Assembly: GCA_029202445.1 (NCBI GenBank)
Contig: CP119321.1
Location: forward strand, 806,001 to 870,000
Direction: 5' to 3'
Length of the DNA: 64,000 nt
Source of the DNA: Candidatus Microbacterium phytovorans
GTDB taxonomy: Bacteria > Actinomycetota > Actinomycetes > Actinomycetales > Microbacteriaceae
The notes under the pieces are model-generated. The model did not search any database. It was given only the letters and a program-made list of their open reading frames with translations, and had not been told where the DNA came from. Every line of letters begins with the position of its first letter. Within the stretch, counting starts at the first letter, position 1. The position numbers and the translations under genes are program-made. Of this stretch, positions 1 through 8,205 are shown in pieces.

Positions 1-454
1 CGCCATCACCGCCTCCGACCCCGACACCGCGGAGCGGCTGGCGATGCGGTTGAGCCCGGGCACCACGTGGGTGAGTCACCTCCTGCAGCGTCTGGTGCTC
101 GCTCTCCTCACCGACGAGACGGTGCGCGACGGCATCCGTGCGGCGTCCGCGCATTACGCGCGTCGTAACAGCGCCTTCGCCGAGCGTCTGAATGCTCACG
201 GATTGCCGGCGAAGACTGCCGATGGCCTCAACCTGTGGGTCGAACTCCCCGTCCCCGCACGCGCCGCGGCGGAGCAACTCATGCGTCGAGGCTGGCTCGC
301 GCGCACGGGAGACGAGTTCGTCCTCGCCGACGCCGCCGCGACCCGGCGCCTGCGTCTCACCGTCCACGACCTCTCCGATGCCGACGCCGACCGAATGGCC
401 GCCGACCTCGTCGCCGCCGTCGCGTCGGCGACCGAATCCCGAAGGGTGGGATGA
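1..454 (+). CDS. MocR/PtsJ-like PLP aminotransferase-fold regulator, C-terminal part
   Basis: Only the last ~150 codons are present; the reading frame is already open at base 2 and ends with TGA at 452-454. The fragment resembles the small domain of fold-type I aminotransferases as found at the C-terminus of MocR regulators (GntR DNA-binding domain fused to an aminotransferase body). It has a helical stretch ending in ARRNSAFAERLNAHGLPA, then WVELPVP and a basic C-terminal segment RRLRLTVHDL. The PLP lysine and any DNA-binding domain lie outside the window. Only 7 bases separate it from pdxY on the same strand, which fits MocR proteins such as PtsJ that sense PLP and control vitamin B6 salvage. 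A plain aminotransferase remains possible. Confidence 0.65.
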   Translation, partial: AITASDPDTAERLAMRLSPGTTWVSHLLQRLVLALLTDETVRDGIRAASAHYARRNSAFAERLNAHGLPAKTADGLNLWVELPVPARAAAEQLMRRGWLARTGDEFVLADAAATRRLRLTVHDLSDADADRMAADLVAAVASATESRRVG

Positions 455-461
455 TCTTCCC

Positions 462-1313
462 GTGAAGATCCTGTCGATTCAGTCCGCCGTCGCCTACGGT
501 CACGTAGGGAACTCCGCCGCCGTCTTCCCTCTCCAGCGCATCGGCGTCGAGGTCCTGCCGGTGTACACGGTGAACTTCTCCAACCACACGGGGTACGGCG
601 CATGGCGTGGGCCCCTCATCAGCCCCGACGACGTGCGAGACGTGATCACGGGGATCGAGGAGCGCGGCGCCTTTGCGGACATCGACGTCGTGCTGTCCGG
701 GTACCAGGGCGGCGAAGGCATCGCCGACGTGATCCTCGATGCCGTCGCGCGCGTGAAGTCGGCCAACCCGTCGGCGGTCTACGCGTGCGATCCCGTGATG
801 GGAAACGCCAAGAGCGGCTGCTTCGTGGCCCCCGCCATCCCCGTACTGCTGCGCGAGCGTGTCGTCCCCGCGGCCGACATCATCACTCCGAACCAGTTCG
901 AACTGGGCTTCCTCACCGACACCGAGCCGGGCGACCTCGCCTCCACGCTCGCCTCCGCGGACGCTGCGCGCGCCATGGGTCCGTCCACCGTCCTCGTCAC
1001 GAGTGTCGAACGTCCCGACCGTCCGGCCGACACGATCGAGATGCTCGCCGTGACCGACGACGGTGCCTGGATCGTCCAGACCCCTCGCATCCCGATGAAG
1101 GCGAACGGCTCCGGCGACGTGACCGCTGCCCTCTTCACGGCGCACTACCGCGCGACGGGCGACGCCGCAGGCGCCTTGGCGAAGACGGTGTCGAGCGTCT
1201 TCGACCTGCTCACCACGACCCATGAGTCAGGCGAACGCGAGCTTCAGCTCATCGAAGCCCAGGAGTACTACGCGCACCCTCGGCTGCAGTTCGCCGTCTC
1301 GCAGGTGCGCTGA
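462..1313 (+). CDS. pdxY: Pyridoxal kinase PdxY
   Basis: 283-residue ribokinase-fold kinase that phosphorylates pyridoxal (salvage of vitamin B6) in the cytoplasm. Visible signatures: N-terminal ILSIQSAVAYGHVGNSAA, which binds the pyridoxal ring; YACDPVMGN near residue 110; TPNQFE at 142; and the anion-hole and catalytic motif NGSGD at 215-219, where most relatives have GTGD. The GTG start at 462 is chosen because the conserved N-terminus begins there; the frame is open further upstream, but that part only overlaps the preceding gene. The 7-base gap to the MocR-like gene suggests one transcript. Length is normal for PdxY (about 280-290 residues). Confidence 0.95.
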   Translation: MKILSIQSAVAYGHVGNSAAVFPLQRIGVEVLPVYTVNFSNHTGYGAWRGPLISPDDVRDVITGIEERGAFADIDVVLSGYQGGEGIADVILDAVARVKSANPSAVYACDPVMGNAKSGCFVAPAIPVLLRERVVPAADIITPNQFELGFLTDTEPGDLASTLASADAARAMGPSTVLVTSVERPDRPADTIEMLAVTDDGAWIVQTPRIPMKANGSGDVTAALFTAHYRATGDAAGALAKTVSSVFDLLTTTHESGERELQLIEAQEYYAHPRLQFAVSQVR

Positions 1314-1328
1314 GACCACGGGGTCGAC

Positions 1329-1868
1329 TCACGCGTGCGGCCACGCCGACGCGACCGCCTCGCGGACCTCGCCGAGAAGCTGCGGCAGCGCCTTGGTCTT
1401 CGCGATGATCGGGAAGAAGTTGGCGTCGGTGGCCCACCGCGGGACGACGTGCTGATGAAGGTGTTCGGCGACACCCGCACCCGCGACGCGGCCCTGGTTC
1501 ATGCCGATGTTGAATCCATCGCAGCGTGAGACCTCCCTCAGCACGCGCATGGCGGTCTGCGTGAGCGCTCCGATCTCGGCCACTTCCTCCGGCGTCGCCT
1601 CGTCGTACGTCGCGATGTGCCGGTACGGGCACACCAGGACGTGCCCCGAGTTGTAGGGGAAGAGGTTCAGCAGCACGTAGGCGGTCTCACCGCGAGCGAC
1701 GATCAGGCCGCCCGCGTCGGATCGCGCGGGCGCCGCGCAGAAGGGGCACTCCTCTTGCATGGCCTCCGGGCCGGCCTGGATGTACGCCATACGGTGCGGC
1801 GTCCACAGCCGCTGGAACTCGTCCGGAACTCCGCCGAGTCGCGCGGCGTCTTCCAGGCCGTCCGTCAC
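1329..1868 (-). CDS. HIT-family nucleotide hydrolase/phosphorylase (Ap4A-type)
   Basis: 179-residue histidine-triad protein. The active-site motif HLHQHVVPR lies at about residues 136-144, and CPFC near residue 45 begins a probable zinc site (CPFC...H). In mycobacteria the orthologous thrS-linked HIT protein (Rv2613c) is an Ap4A phosphorylase, so dinucleoside polyphosphate breakdown is the best guess. The GTG start overlaps the thrS stop in the sequence GTGA, so translation is probably coupled to thrS. In mycobacteria pgsA and pimA follow this gene; here it instead faces the convergent pdxY end, only 15 bases away. Confidence 0.9.
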   Translation of the reverse strand: MTDGLEDAARLGGVPDEFQRLWTPHRMAYIQAGPEAMQEECPFCAAPARSDAGGLIVARGETAYVLLNLFPYNSGHVLVCPYRHIATYDEATPEEVAEIGALTQTAMRVLREVSRCDGFNIGMNQGRVAGAGVAEHLHQHVVPRWATDANFFPIIAKTKALPQLLGEVREAVASAWPHA

Positions 1869-3874
1869 GCGAGATCCTCCGCCGTGTTGACGAGTGTGTG
1901 CTCCGCGATCGCGCGGACGATGCGATCGATCGCCTCGTCGACGGGGATGCCGTTGGTCTGCGAGCCGTCGCGGAACCGGAACGAGACCGTTCCCGCCGCG
2001 CTGTCCTGCGCGCCGGCGATGAGCTGGACGGGAACCTTCTGCGTTGTGTGCGTGCGGATCTTCTTCTGCATGCGGTCGTCGGAGTGGTCCACCTCGGCGC
2101 GCACGCCGGCCGACCGGAGGCGGTCGATGATGCCGTCCAGGTAGGGCGCGAAGTCCTCCGCGACGGGGATGCCGACGACCTGCACGGGCGCGAGCCACAC
2201 CGGGAAGGCTCCGGCGTAGTGCTCCAGCAGAATCGCGAAGAAGCGCTCGATCGAGCCGAACAGTGCCCGATGGATCATGATCGGGCGGTGCTTCTCGCCG
2301 TCGGAGCCGGTGTACTCCAGGCCGAATCGCTCCGGCAGGTTCGGGTCGACCTGCACCGTGGAGAGCTGCCAGGTGCGGCCGATGGCATCCTTCGTCTTGA
2401 GGTCGATCTTCGGACCGTAGAAGGCCGCCTCTCCGGGGACTTCGGTGAGCTTCAGACCACTCGCCACGGCGACGTTGCGGAGTGCATTGGTCGAGTATTC
2501 CCAGAACTCGTCGCTACCGATCCACTTCGCCTTCTCGTCGTCTCGCATCGAGAGTTCGAGCTCGAAGTCGTCGAGGCCGAAGTCGCGCAGCATCGAGATG
2601 ACGAACTCGAGCACGCGGGTCGCCTCCGCCTCGAGCTGCTCGGGCGTGACGAACAGGTGAGAGTCGTCCTGAGTGAAGCCGCGCACCCGGGTGAGTCCGT
2701 GCAAAGCCCCCGACAGCTCGTTGCGGTACACCGTGCCGTTCTCGGCCAGACGCAGCGGCAGGTCGCGGTAGCTGCGCGCACGCTCCTTGTAGATGAGGAT
2801 GTGCATCGGGCAGTTCATCGGCTTCAGGTAGTAGTCCTGCCCGGCCTTGGTGACGTTGCCTTCGGCGTCGATCTCCTCGTCCATCCGGATCGGCGGGAAC
2901 ATGCCGTCCTTGTAGGTCACGAGGTGGTTGGAGGTCAGGAACAGATCCTCCTTCGAGATGTGGGGCGTGTAGACGTAGGTGTAGCCGCCCTCGATGTGTC
3001 GCCGACGTGCGTGCTGTTCCATCTCGCCGCGCACGATGCCGCCGCGCGGGTGCCAGACGCTGAGGCCGGAGCCGATCTCGTCGGGGAACGAAAAGAGATC
3101 GAGCTCCTTGCCGAGCTTTCGATGGTCGCGCTTGGCGGCTTCCTCGAGACGCTGCTGGTAGGCGCGCAGCTCGTCCTTGGTGGCCCACGCCGTCCCGTAG
3201 ATTCGCTGCAGCTGAGGGTTCTTCTCGCTGCCGCGCCAATAGGCGCCCGCGATGCGCGTGAGGTCCCAGCCGTTGCCGACGATGCGGGTCGACGGAACGT
3301 GGGGTCCGCGGCACAGGTCCTTCCACGCAGTCTCGCCGTCGCGGGTGACGTTGTCGTAGATCGTGAGCTCGCCGGCGCCGACCTCGACCGACGCGCCTTC
3401 CGCGGCTTCCTTCGTGCCGCCCTTCAGGCCGATCAGCTCGAGCTTGAACGGCTCGTCGGCGAGCTCCGCGCGAGCCTCGTCGTCCGTGACGACACGGCGC
3501 ACGAAGCGCTGCCCCTCGCGGACGATCCGCTCCATCTCCTTCTTGATGGCCTTGAGATCCTCGGGGGTGAACGGCTCGTCGACTCCGAAGTCGTAGTAGA
3601 AACCGTCGACGACGGGCGGGCCGATGCCGAGGTTCGCCTGGGGACGGATGCGCTGCACGGCCTGGGCGAGGACATGTGCGGTCGAGTGGCGCAGGATGGC
3701 GAGCCCGTCGGGGCTGTCGATGGCCACGGGCTCGACGGCATCCGTGGCCGCGACGACGGTCGCGAGGTCCTTCAGCTCGCCGTTGACGCGCAGCGCGATG
3801 ACGGAGCGGTCGGGGAAGAGGGCGAAGCCGTCGGCGGGATAGGACACGTCCGACGGGGTGGTGACGTCAGTCAA
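1865..3874 (-). CDS. thrS: Threonyl-tRNA synthetase
   Basis: 669-residue class II aminoacyl-tRNA synthetase charging tRNA-Thr. Domain order: N-terminal TGS-like domain (about 1-70); editing domain with [11 protein letters not shown] near 65-75; class II catalytic core containing [14 protein letters not shown] and [11 protein letters not shown], with the zinc-binding Cys/His residues; and a C-terminal anticodon-binding domain beginning around [13 protein letters not shown]. The start is TTG at 3874, supported by a strong GGAGAA ribosome site about 8 bases upstream and by the position of the conserved N-terminus. The downstream HIT gene overlaps by four bases. I found no convincing T-box or attenuator in the ~215-base leader region. 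Confidence 0.97.
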   Translation of the reverse strand: MTDVTTPSDVSYPADGFALFPDRSVIALRVNGELKDLATVVAATDAVEPVAIDSPDGLAILRHSTAHVLAQAVQRIRPQANLGIGPPVVDGFYYDFGVDEPFTPEDLKAIKKEMERIVREGQRFVRRVVTDDEARAELADEPFKLELIGLKGGTKEAAEGASVEVGAGELTIYDNVTRDGETAWKDLCRGPHVPSTRIVGNGWDLTRIAGAYWRGSEKNPQLQRIYGTAWATKDELRAYQQRLEEAAKRDHRKLGKELDLFSFPDEIGSGLSVWHPRGGIVRGEMEQHARRRHIEGGYTYVYTPHISKEDLFLTSNHLVTYKDGMFPPIRMDEEIDAEGNVTKAGQDYYLKPMNCPMHILIYKERARSYRDLPLRLAENGTVYRNELSGALHGLTRVRGFTQDDSHLFVTPEQLEAEATRVLEFVISMLRDFGLDDFELELSMRDDEKAKWIGSDEFWEYSTNALRNVAVASGLKLTEVPGEAAFYGPKIDLKTKDAIGRTWQLSTVQVDPNLPERFGLEYTGSDGEKHRPIMIHRALFGSIERFFAILLEHYAGAFPVWLAPVQVVGIPVAEDFAPYLDGIIDRLRSAGVRAEVDHSDDRMQKKIRTHTTQKVPVQLIAGAQDSAAGTVSFRFRDGSQTNGIPVDEAIDRIVRAIAEHTLVNTAEDLA

Positions 3875-4090
3875 AGGAGCTTCTCCAGAGAATCGCTGTT
3901 GTCCAGCTGGGTGGAATGATCTGCTCAGCTTCGGACGCGTCAGCGTCCCGCCCGCTCAGGCGTGAAGCGTTCGCGTGCCGGTGCGCGCGACGACGGCCGC
4001 GGCGAGGCTCCGGCGGTGTTCCATGCACCGAGTCTATCGCCGCCGCGCACCCGTGCCGTGGCGGTGCGCCCGTGCGCGTAGGCGCGGGCC

Positions 4091-5257
4091 ATGATGGATG
4101 CCGTGAAGCTCGCTCTCGTCGGTGTCGCCCTGCTCCTCGCGGGCGGTGTCGCCGTCGCGGTGGGGGTGCTCAGTCCCGCGGAGGCGCTCGGCATCGGTGA
4201 GCGGGTGTGGCCGGTGCTGCTCTTCGTCGTGGCCGTCACGGTCGTGGCCGAACTGGCTGCCGCGGCGGGAGTGTTCGACGTGGTGGCCTCGCGCGTTGCC
4301 CGGCTCGCGGGAGGCCGCACGGTGCGGTTGTGGCTCGCCGTCGTGGCGCTCGCTGTGCTGGCGACCGCCTTCCTCTCGCTCGATACGACCGCCGTCCTGC
4401 TGACGCCGGTCGTCGTGGCCGTCGCTCGGGCGAACGGCCTCAGCCCGATGCCGTTCGCCTTCGCCACGGTGTGGCTCGCGAACACCGCCTCGCTGTTCCT
4501 CCCCGTCTCGAACCTCACGAACCTGCTGGCGATGCATCAGCTCGACGACGCCCACGCCGGCACGTTCCTGCTCTTGCTGGGCCCGTCGGCGGTCGTTGCG
4601 GTCATCGTCACGGTGGGTCTGCTTCTCGTCCTGCACCGCCGTGAACTCGCGGGACGGTTCACGGTCGCTGCGCCCCCGGTGATCGCGGATCGGCTGCAAC
4701 TGCGTTTCGCCGCCGTTGTCGTCTGCGTGATGATGCCTCTGCTGGTGAGCGGACTCGAACCGTGGATCCCCGCATCGGCGGCGGCCGTCGTGCTCGGCGC
4801 TTTCTTCCTCTGGCGGTCGCCGAGAGCACTCACGTTCTCACTCCTCCCCTGGCAGCTCGTCGTGTTCGCCTCGGGACTGTTCCTCGTCGTCGGCGCGCTG
4901 GAGGCCGCGGGTTCCCGGCAGTTCATCGAGGCGGTCGCCGGCCACGGTTCCGGAGCCGGCGATCTCTGGTGGTTGTCGGGCGTCGGGCTCGTGGCCGCCA
5001 ACGTCGGCAACAACCTGCCCGCGTACCTTGCGCTCGAGTCGGCCGCCGACACGCCTGAGCGCCTTGCGGCCCTCCTCGTCGGTGTCAATGCGGGGCCGCT
5101 CATCACGCCGTGGGCCTCGCTCGCCACGCTCCTCTGGCATCAGCGGCTGCACGCGGTCGGCGTCGAGGTGCCGTGGCGGCGCTACGTGCTGTGGGGACTC
5201 CTCGCCGCGCCGCTGACGGTCGCGGCTGCGGTCGTCCCCCTCGCGCTTCGCGCCTGA
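4091..5257 (+). CDS. SLC13/ArsB-type anion permease
   Basis: 388-residue integral membrane protein with about 10 hydrophobic segments, resembling the ArsB/NhaD/SLC13 ion-transporter superfamily. Two inverted-repeat-like signature regions are visible: LATAFLSLDTTAVLLTPVVV and, in the C-terminal half, VAANVGNNLPAYLALES with NAGPLITPWASL. These match the NxxT/NNxP hairpin motifs of the superfamily. Substrate cannot be read from the sequence; arsenite, a dicarboxylate or another anion are all possible. There is no arsR or arsC nearby, so an arsenic role is not supported by context. A TAGGCG hexamer 6 bases before the ATG may be a weak leaderless promoter. Confidence 0.75.
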   Translation: MMDAVKLALVGVALLLAGGVAVAVGVLSPAEALGIGERVWPVLLFVVAVTVVAELAAAAGVFDVVASRVARLAGGRTVRLWLAVVALAVLATAFLSLDTTAVLLTPVVVAVARANGLSPMPFAFATVWLANTASLFLPVSNLTNLLAMHQLDDAHAGTFLLLLGPSAVVAVIVTVGLLLVLHRRELAGRFTVAAPPVIADRLQLRFAAVVVCVMMPLLVSGLEPWIPASAAAVVLGAFFLWRSPRALTFSLLPWQLVVFASGLFLVVGALEAAGSRQFIEAVAGHGSGAGDLWWLSGVGLVAANVGNNLPAYLALESAADTPERLAALLVGVNAGPLITPWASLATLLWHQRLHAVGVEVPWRRYVLWGLLAAPLTVAAAVVPLALRA

Positions 5258-5270
5258 ACGGTGTGCCTCG

Positions 5271-5942
5271 TCAGCGGGAGATGTGCTTGAGCGCCTCCCG
5301 CCGGCTGAGAGCGCTGAGAGGGTGCTCTGCCGCGAACTGCGCGACCCAGTCCGGCGCGAATCGCGCGTAGTCCCGCAGCGCCCAGCCGATGGCCTTGCGG
5401 AGGAAGAACTCGTCGCTCGGGATGCTGGGCGCGATGACGTCCGCGAGGAGGTCGCGATCGAGCCTTTCGCGCCGGCCGAGCTGCGACAGGATCGCGAGGC
5501 GACGCACCCAGAGATCGTCGTCGATGCTCCAGGCTCGGACGAGGGCTGCCGTTTCGGTGGGGTGCCGGTCGTGCATCTCGGCGATACGCCCGGTGAGCTC
5601 GTCGGTGAAGTCCCACCAGCGGCCCGAGCGCACCATGTGCTCGATGAGCGGAACGGATGCCAGGTCGCCGCGGACGGGAGGCATCGTCAGCAGTGCCTCA
5701 GCGGCGTAGCGCTCTTCGCGGTGGGTCGCGGCATCCCACATCTCCCGAGCCGCGGCACGGAGGTGGTCGGGGTTCTCCACTCCTCGGGCGGCGGCGCGCG
5801 TGATGCGTCGCGCGTCGGGAACCCGAACCCCCAGGTAGGGCATATCCGACTTCATGTACGCCTGCTGGCCGGGAGCGCGCGAGGGGTCCGCTGTCGCGCG
5901 CAGTTCGGCGCGTATCCGCTCGAGGAGCGCGGTCGTCGTCAT
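5271..5942 (-). CDS. DNA alkylation repair protein, AlkD-like HEAT-repeat fold
   Basis: 223-residue all-helical protein of the AlkD/DUF912-like family, which removes bulky or cationic alkylated bases without base flipping. Typical segments are visible: YMKSDMPYLGVRVP near the N-terminus, SGRWWDFTDELTGR in the middle, and SDEFFLRKAIGWALRDYA near the C-terminus. The WW pair and the Asp of RWWDF line up with the DNA-binding cleft of the family. The ATG overlaps the stop codon of the upstream ACT-domain gene (ATGA), so the two form a coupled operon. Activity on any particular lesion is inferred. Confidence 0.85.
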   Translation of the reverse strand: MTTTALLERIRAELRATADPSRAPGQQAYMKSDMPYLGVRVPDARRITRAAARGVENPDHLRAAAREMWDAATHREERYAAEALLTMPPVRGDLASVPLIEHMVRSGRWWDFTDELTGRIAEMHDRHPTETAALVRAWSIDDDLWVRRLAILSQLGRRERLDRDLLADVIAPSIPSDEFFLRKAIGWALRDYARFAPDWVAQFAAEHPLSALSRREALKHISR

Positions 5943-6445
5943 CCGACGCTCAGGTCGACCTGGATCTCGTCGGCGAGCCGCTCCAGGGCCGTGATGACAG
6001 GCGCCTCGTCGGCGTGCTCGGACATGCGGACCGTGACGGTCGCCTCGAACAGGGTGCCGCCGGCCATGGGCGCCTCGAGAGTGCGACTCGTGAAACCGTC
6101 GATGCTCAACGCGTGGGCGCTGATGGCGGTCGTGACGTCGCGCACGATCCCTGGGCGATCGTTGCCCAGCACAGTGAATGTCAAAGACCGGCCAGAGGGC
6201 GACGTCGCGGGGGTGCCCGTGTGCGTCGTGACCCGCAGGAGTCCGTCGAGACCGCGCAACGCCTCGGTGAGCTCGGCCGCACGGGCATCGGGAACGGAGA
6301 CGAGCACGATGCCGGCGAACGCGCCCGCGAGCTCGGCGAGTTCGCTGCGTTCCCAGTTGCCGCCGTGCGCTGCCACGGCGTCTGCGAGCGCGCTGACCAG
6401 ACCGGTGCGATCGTCGCCGACCACAGAGAGCACGAGATGGGTCAT
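5939..6445 (-). CDS. Double ACT-domain protein, GcvR-like
   Basis: 168 residues consisting of two ACT domains (about 1-80 and 88-168). Each opens with a typical strand plus DRTG/DRPG turn (VVGDDRTGLVSALADAV and VLGNDRPGIVRDVTTAI). This arrangement is that of GcvR, the glycine cleavage repressor partner, but many such proteins in Actinobacteria have no proven role; amino-acid sensing is the safe inference. It has no DNA-binding domain. A TAGGCT -10 box ends 6 bases before the ATG, so the transcript is probably leaderless. The alkD-like gene downstream overlaps by four bases. Confidence 0.8.
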   Translation of the reverse strand: MTHLVLSVVGDDRTGLVSALADAVAAHGGNWERSELAELAGAFAGIVLVSVPDARAAELTEALRGLDGLLRVTTHTGTPATSPSGRSLTFTVLGNDRPGIVRDVTTAISAHALSIDGFTSRTLEAPMAGGTLFEATVTVRMSEHADEAPVITALERLADEIQVDLSVG

Positions 6446-6457
6446 GCGCCGAGCCTA
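6446..6457 (-). promoter_or_regulatory. Leaderless -10 box for the ACT-domain gene
   Basis: TAGGCT at 6457-6452 (read on the minus strand) followed by six bases and the ATG. Spacing places transcription start at or next to the start codon. No ribosome site is present. Confidence 0.6.
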
Positions 6458-6490
6458 GCCCGGCGGGGGCGCCCACGCCCGGAAACACGA

Positions 6491-6514
6491 AACCCCCGGG
6501 CGGGCCGGGGGTTT
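6491..6514 (-). terminator. Intrinsic terminator of the tRNA-Gly-Cys-Val operon
   Basis: Perfect 9-bp stem (AACCCCCGG with CCGGGGGTT) around a 5-base loop, starting 5 bases beyond the 3' end of tRNA-Val(GAC). In the minus-strand sense the stem ends in a short T run. Confidence 0.85.
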
Positions 6515-6518
6515 GAGG

Positions 6519-6593
6519 TGGTGCGCGATACTGGGATCGAACCAGTGACCTCTTCCGTGTCAGGGAAGCGCGCTACCGCTGCGCCAATCGCGC
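6519..6593 (-). tRNA. tRNA-Val(GAC)
   Basis: 75-base cloverleaf including an encoded 3' CCA. Acceptor GCGCGAT pairs with ATCGCGC; anticodon loop CTGACAC gives anticodon GAC; T loop TTCGATC. It is the last of three minus-strand tRNAs before a strong hairpin terminator. Confidence 0.96.
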
Positions 6594-6619
6594 CTATAAA
6601 GGCTGTTCAGTTGTGAGCG

Positions 6620-6690
6620 AGGTGGCGACGGGATTCGAACCCGTGTAAACGGCTTTGCAGGCCGGTGCCTAGCCGCTCGGCCACGCCACC
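6620..6690 (-). tRNA. tRNA-Cys(GCA)
   Basis: 71-base cloverleaf: acceptor GGTGGCG pairs with CGCCACC, discriminator base U as expected for cysteine, anticodon loop CTGCAAA (anticodon GCA), T loop TTCGAAT. The CCA end is not encoded. It lies 26 bases upstream of tRNA-Val(GAC), same transcript direction. Confidence 0.96.
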
Positions 6691-6745
6691 GTTTGTGGTT
6701 CGACCCACGTGTCGTGATTCCCCCGAAAGGGAATCCCCGCACTCG

Positions 6746-6818
6746 AGCGGATGACGAGACTCGAACTCGCGACCCTCACCTTGGCAAGGTGATGCGCTAC
6801 CAACTGCGCTACATCCGC
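6746..6818 (-). tRNA. tRNA-Gly(GCC)
   Basis: 73-base cloverleaf: acceptor GCGGATG pairs with CATCCGC, discriminator U, anticodon loop TTGCCAA (anticodon GCC), T loop TTCGAGT. CCA not encoded. First gene of the minus-strand Gly-Cys-Val tRNA operon; the bases between it and the divergent tRNA-Val(CAC) (6819-6966) should hold both promoters. Confidence 0.96.
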
Positions 6819-6966
6819 GTGCTCCCTGGTTGCCCCGGGCGCTTGATCGACTTTAGCCCACCCGCGACGAAGTGCAAAACCGAGCGCGCCCCGCGCGTGT
6901 CTCTCCGTCGATTCGGCGTGCGTGCCCGCATCGGGTAGCATCGGGTGTCGGCTCCTCAGGAGCTAC

Positions 6967-7039
6967 GGGCGATTGGCGCAGTTGGTAGCGCGCTTCCTTC
7001 ACACGGAAGAGGTCATCAGTTCGAGTCTGGTATCGCCCA
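6967..7039 (+). tRNA. tRNA-Val(CAC)
   Basis: 73-base cloverleaf: acceptor GGGCGAT pairs with ATCGCCC, discriminator A followed by genomic CC, anticodon loop TTCACAC (anticodon CAC), T loop TTCGAGT. Divergent from the Gly-Cys-Val operon and followed at once by a hairpin terminator. Confidence 0.96.
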
Positions 7040-7046
7040 CCGAACA

Positions 7047-7068
7047 ACCCCCGCCACGGCGGGGGTTT
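7047..7068 (+). terminator. Intrinsic terminator after tRNA-Val(CAC)
   Basis: GC-rich hairpin (CCCCCGCC with GGCGGGGG) followed by TTT, starting 8 bases after the tRNA. It also lies close to the stop codon of the convergent PemK-like gene and could serve both. Confidence 0.8.
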
Positions 7069-7092
7069 CGTCGTCTCCGGGACGATGTCCGA

Positions 7093-7596
7093 TTACCCCT
7101 CGAATCGCCACCCGTGGCGGGCGGAAAGGGCACGACCGACGGCCGCGAACGTGCGTCGGTCCAGTGCCGCGCCCACCCGCCGCACGCCGCCGTGGTGCAC
7201 GCTGTAGAGCTGGTCGAGGTCGACCCACGACTCGCGCCCCTGCCTGTCCCACGCGCCCACCCCGATCGACACGTGGTCGCGCCGCCCCTGGGGCGGACGC
7301 GATGTCAGCTTGAGCGCATACACCCGCTGCACGTCGTGACGCGCGATGACGAGGAGCGGGCGATCCTTGCCGTCCGCCGGGTTCTCCTGGAAGGGCACCC
7401 ACGCCCACACCACCTCACCGGCATCCGGAAGCCTGTCACGCCGAGGGGCGTAGACGATGTGCACGGACCTGCTCTGCGGCTGGGGCACCTCCCACGTGAG
7501 AGTGACGCGGTCGAAACCTGCCTCGCGCCGTGCCGCCGTGGGTTTCGCGGCCCGAGCACGGCGTCCGCCGAGCAGTCGCCGCAGCCAGGCGAACAT
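7093..7596 (-). CDS. PemK/MazF-like protein, downstream copy of a tandem pair
   Basis: 167 residues. After an N-terminal basic, Arg/Ala-rich segment (about 1-35) comes a PemK/MazF-like beta-barrel domain: GEVVWAWVPF, then GKDRPLLVIARHD (the KxRPxLV element that carries the RNase arginine in MazF), YALKLTS, and SWVDLDQLYSV near the C-terminus. It is clearly related to the gene just upstream, whose stop codon shares a base with this ATG (TGATG), so the pair is translationally coupled. No antitoxin-like small gene is visible next to them. A toxin role is therefore unproven; an RNA-binding or regulatory role is possible. Confidence 0.7.
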   Translation of the reverse strand: MFAWLRRLLGGRRARAAKPTAARREAGFDRVTLTWEVPQPQSRSVHIVYAPRRDRLPDAGEVVWAWVPFQENPADGKDRPLLVIARHDVQRVYALKLTSRPPQGRRDHVSIGVGAWDRQGRESWVDLDQLYSVHHGGVRRVGAALDRRTFAAVGRALSARHGWRFEG

Positions 7597-8132
7597 CAGG
7601 AACCGGCGTCCCAGCCGTAGCGCACCTGCAGCGCGCGGGCCACCGTCGTGAACCGATCGATGTCGAGCGCTGACGCCTCGCGTCTGATGCCGTCGACCGG
7701 CACGCTGTAGAGCTGGTCGACATCGACCCACGATGCGCGTCCGGCGGGGTCCCACTCCCCCGTTCCGAGTGGCAGGAAGTCGCGGTCACCATCGTGGGAC
7801 TTGCTCGTCAGCTTCACGGCGTACACGTGCGCGGCATCCTGTCTGCCGATGATGAGCACCGGTCGGTCCTTTCCGCGGCCGTCGTTCTCGGCGTAGGGCA
7901 CCCATGTCCAGACGATCTCGCCCGCATCGGGATCGCCGTCGGGGTCGGGTGCGTAGGTGAGGCGAAGATCGTGGGCGTCGCGCGGGTCGATCTCGATGGT
8001 CCGCGAGGCCGACCCTGCCGACGCTTCAGCTTCCTGAGACGGCGCGTGCTCCGAGGTCCGGCCGCCCCGCAGGACGTCGGTGACGGTGCGGAACAGGTCG
8101 CGGATGACCGATCCGCTGCGAGATCCACCCAT
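7596..8132 (-). CDS. PemK/MazF-like protein, upstream copy of a tandem pair
   Basis: 178 residues, paralogue of the following gene. Residues 1-60 form an extension rich in Ser/Glu; the barrel domain begins near LTYAPDPDGDPDAGEIVWTW and contains GRGKDRPVLIIGRQD, YAVKLTSKSH and SWVDVDQLYSVPVDGIRRE, which align one for one with the downstream copy. Both retain the Lys/Arg-Pro core of MazF-type RNases. A TAGCCT box stands 6 bases before the ATG, so the transcript looks leaderless. Family assignment is by motif; activity is unknown. Confidence 0.7.
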   Translation of the reverse strand: MGGSRSGSVIRDLFRTVTDVLRGGRTSEHAPSQEAEASAGSASRTIEIDPRDAHDLRLTYAPDPDGDPDAGEIVWTWVPYAENDGRGKDRPVLIIGRQDAAHVYAVKLTSKSHDGDRDFLPLGTGEWDPAGRASWVDVDQLYSVPVDGIRREASALDIDRFTTVARALQVRYGWDAGS

Positions 8133-8144
8133 GTCGTCAGGCTA
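8133..8144 (-). promoter_or_regulatory. Leaderless -10 box for the PemK-like pair
   Basis: TAGCCT at 8144-8139 followed by six bases (GACGAC) and the ATG at 8132. It sits just downstream of the amtB terminator, so the pair has its own promoter. Confidence 0.6.
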
Positions 8145-8153
8145 GCAACGCGA

Positions 8154-8183
8154 AAGGGCGCCGGGCCGAAGCCCAGCGCCCTT
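8154..8183 (-). terminator. Terminator of amtB
   Basis: Hairpin with arms AAGGGCGC/GCGCCCTT extended by GGGC/GCCC across a single C-A mismatch, 4-base loop, located 22 bases after the amtB stop codon. Confidence 0.8.
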
Positions 8184-8205
8184 CCGGGTGCTGTGTGCGG
8201 AGCGA

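Noticed and set aside
1898..3919. 673-codon plus-strand frame opposite thrS
   Set aside because: Antisense shadow of a clear threonyl-tRNA synthetase.
3875..4090. T-box riboswitch or attenuator before thrS
   Set aside because: No specifier stem, T-box consensus or terminator hairpin could be recognised in this interval.
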